From JACDAN01 sp036380355 (GTDB lineage Bacteria; Actinomycetota; Thermoleophilia; Gaiellales; Gaiellaceae): a stretch of DNA of 23,871 nucleotides. The stretch is from NCBI GenBank assembly GCA_036380355.1, contig DASVEW010000024.1:1-23871 (forward strand), written 5' to 3'. The notes below the pieces were generated by a model. The model did not search any database, was not told where the DNA came from, and worked only from the letters and a program-made list of their open reading frames with translations. The first letter of the stretch is position 1, and every line of letters begins with the position of its first letter. Of the stretch, positions 23,598 to 23,871 are shown piece by piece. The position numbers and the translations under genes were made by a program.

Positions 23598-23871
23598 CTA
23601 CGACGGAACAACGCTCTGCGGCTCGGCCGATCTCGCCGGCCGCCTTCCGAGCAGGACGTCGAGCTCGAGGCCCTTCATCAGCCACGACGCCCCGAACGCC
23701 CAGACCGCGAGGGCCTCGGCGATCAGCAACCCCTTGTCCGGCCAGCCGGTGAGGCCCTCCACCGCCGCGAGAGCCAGCGCGGCGACGATGAGGCCGGCGC
23801 AGGCCAGGTGGTAGCGCCGCCAGAAGGAGGGCGGCCGGCTCCCTGCCTTCGGAGGCGGCTTGGCGAAGTAG
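23598..23871 (-). CDS. C-terminal end of a small membrane protein (truncated by the window)
   Basis: The minus-strand frame is open from the window edge and ends with TAG at 23598-23600, giving 90 residues. After a basic, proline-rich start (FAKPPPKAGSRPPSFWRRYH) come two hydrophobic helices, LACAGLIVAALALAAVEGL and LLIAEALAVWAFGASWLM, separated by TGWPDKG, then a polar tail. It is not recognised. The true start lies outside the window. Codons end strongly in G or C in this frame, which supports it as coding. Confidence 0.7.
   Translation of the reverse strand, partial: YFAKPPPKAGSRPPSFWRRYHLACAGLIVAALALAAVEGLTGWPDKGLLIAEALAVWAFGASWLMKGLELDVLLGRRPARSAEPQSVVPS

Overview
This is a high-GC (roughly 70%) bacterial segment with dense genes, stop/start overlaps, frequent GTG and TTG starts, and a long (about 280 nt) SRP RNA next to dnaX and ybaB. 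The content and codon use suggest a deep actinobacterial lineage of Thermoleophilia/Gaiellales type. That assignment rests on style and gene families, not on a marker-gene comparison.

Region 1 (1-8181) is the 3' 8.2 kb of one giant secreted or surface protein gene. A probable sugar-dehydrogenase propeller remnant is followed by PKD, four LamG domains, nine fibronectin-III repeats, a Big_5-type Ig domain, an amidotransferase-like fold and a polysaccharide-deacetylase-like domain.

Region 2 (8298-15529) is a run of eight plus-strand genes in which every stop overlaps the next start by 1 or 4 nt. The order is polyprenyl-phosphate sugar transferase, Gfo/Idh/MocA oxidoreductase, ABC-2 ATPase, ABC-2 permease, NTP_transf_5 nucleotidyltransferase, PqqD-like leader-binding protein (lasso B1), transglutaminase-like leader peptidase (lasso B2) and asparagine-synthetase-like cyclase (lasso C). 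Facing it on the minus strand is an HprK-like kinase (15485-16327). Beyond the kinase are two short lasso-type precursor genes (16389-16550 and 16561-16719), driven by an apparently leaderless promoter and closed by a strong hairpin. Together these encode a complete predicted lasso-peptide system with export and two candidate tailoring enzymes. The two precursors share a C-terminal ASDG...PI.NASP signature, and one does not fit the standard ring-size rule. This is the most interesting part of the window.

Region 3 (16775-20333, all minus) holds an aldo/keto reductase, a short unrecognised gene with an apparent frameshift, ybaB/ebfC, dnaX and the large SRP RNA. SRP RNA-dnaX-ybaB is a conserved housekeeping order.

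Region 4 (20331-23871) holds a LuxR-type response regulator whose phosphoacceptor Asp is replaced by Glu, a divergent receiver-only regulator, a membrane-anchored DUF4115-like protein, a 169-bp inverted-repeat element, a proline-rich envelope protein, tRNA-Val(CAC) and the 3' end of a membrane protein gene. A 13-bp hairpin beside the LuxR-type gene's stop shares its arm sequence with the inverted-repeat element.
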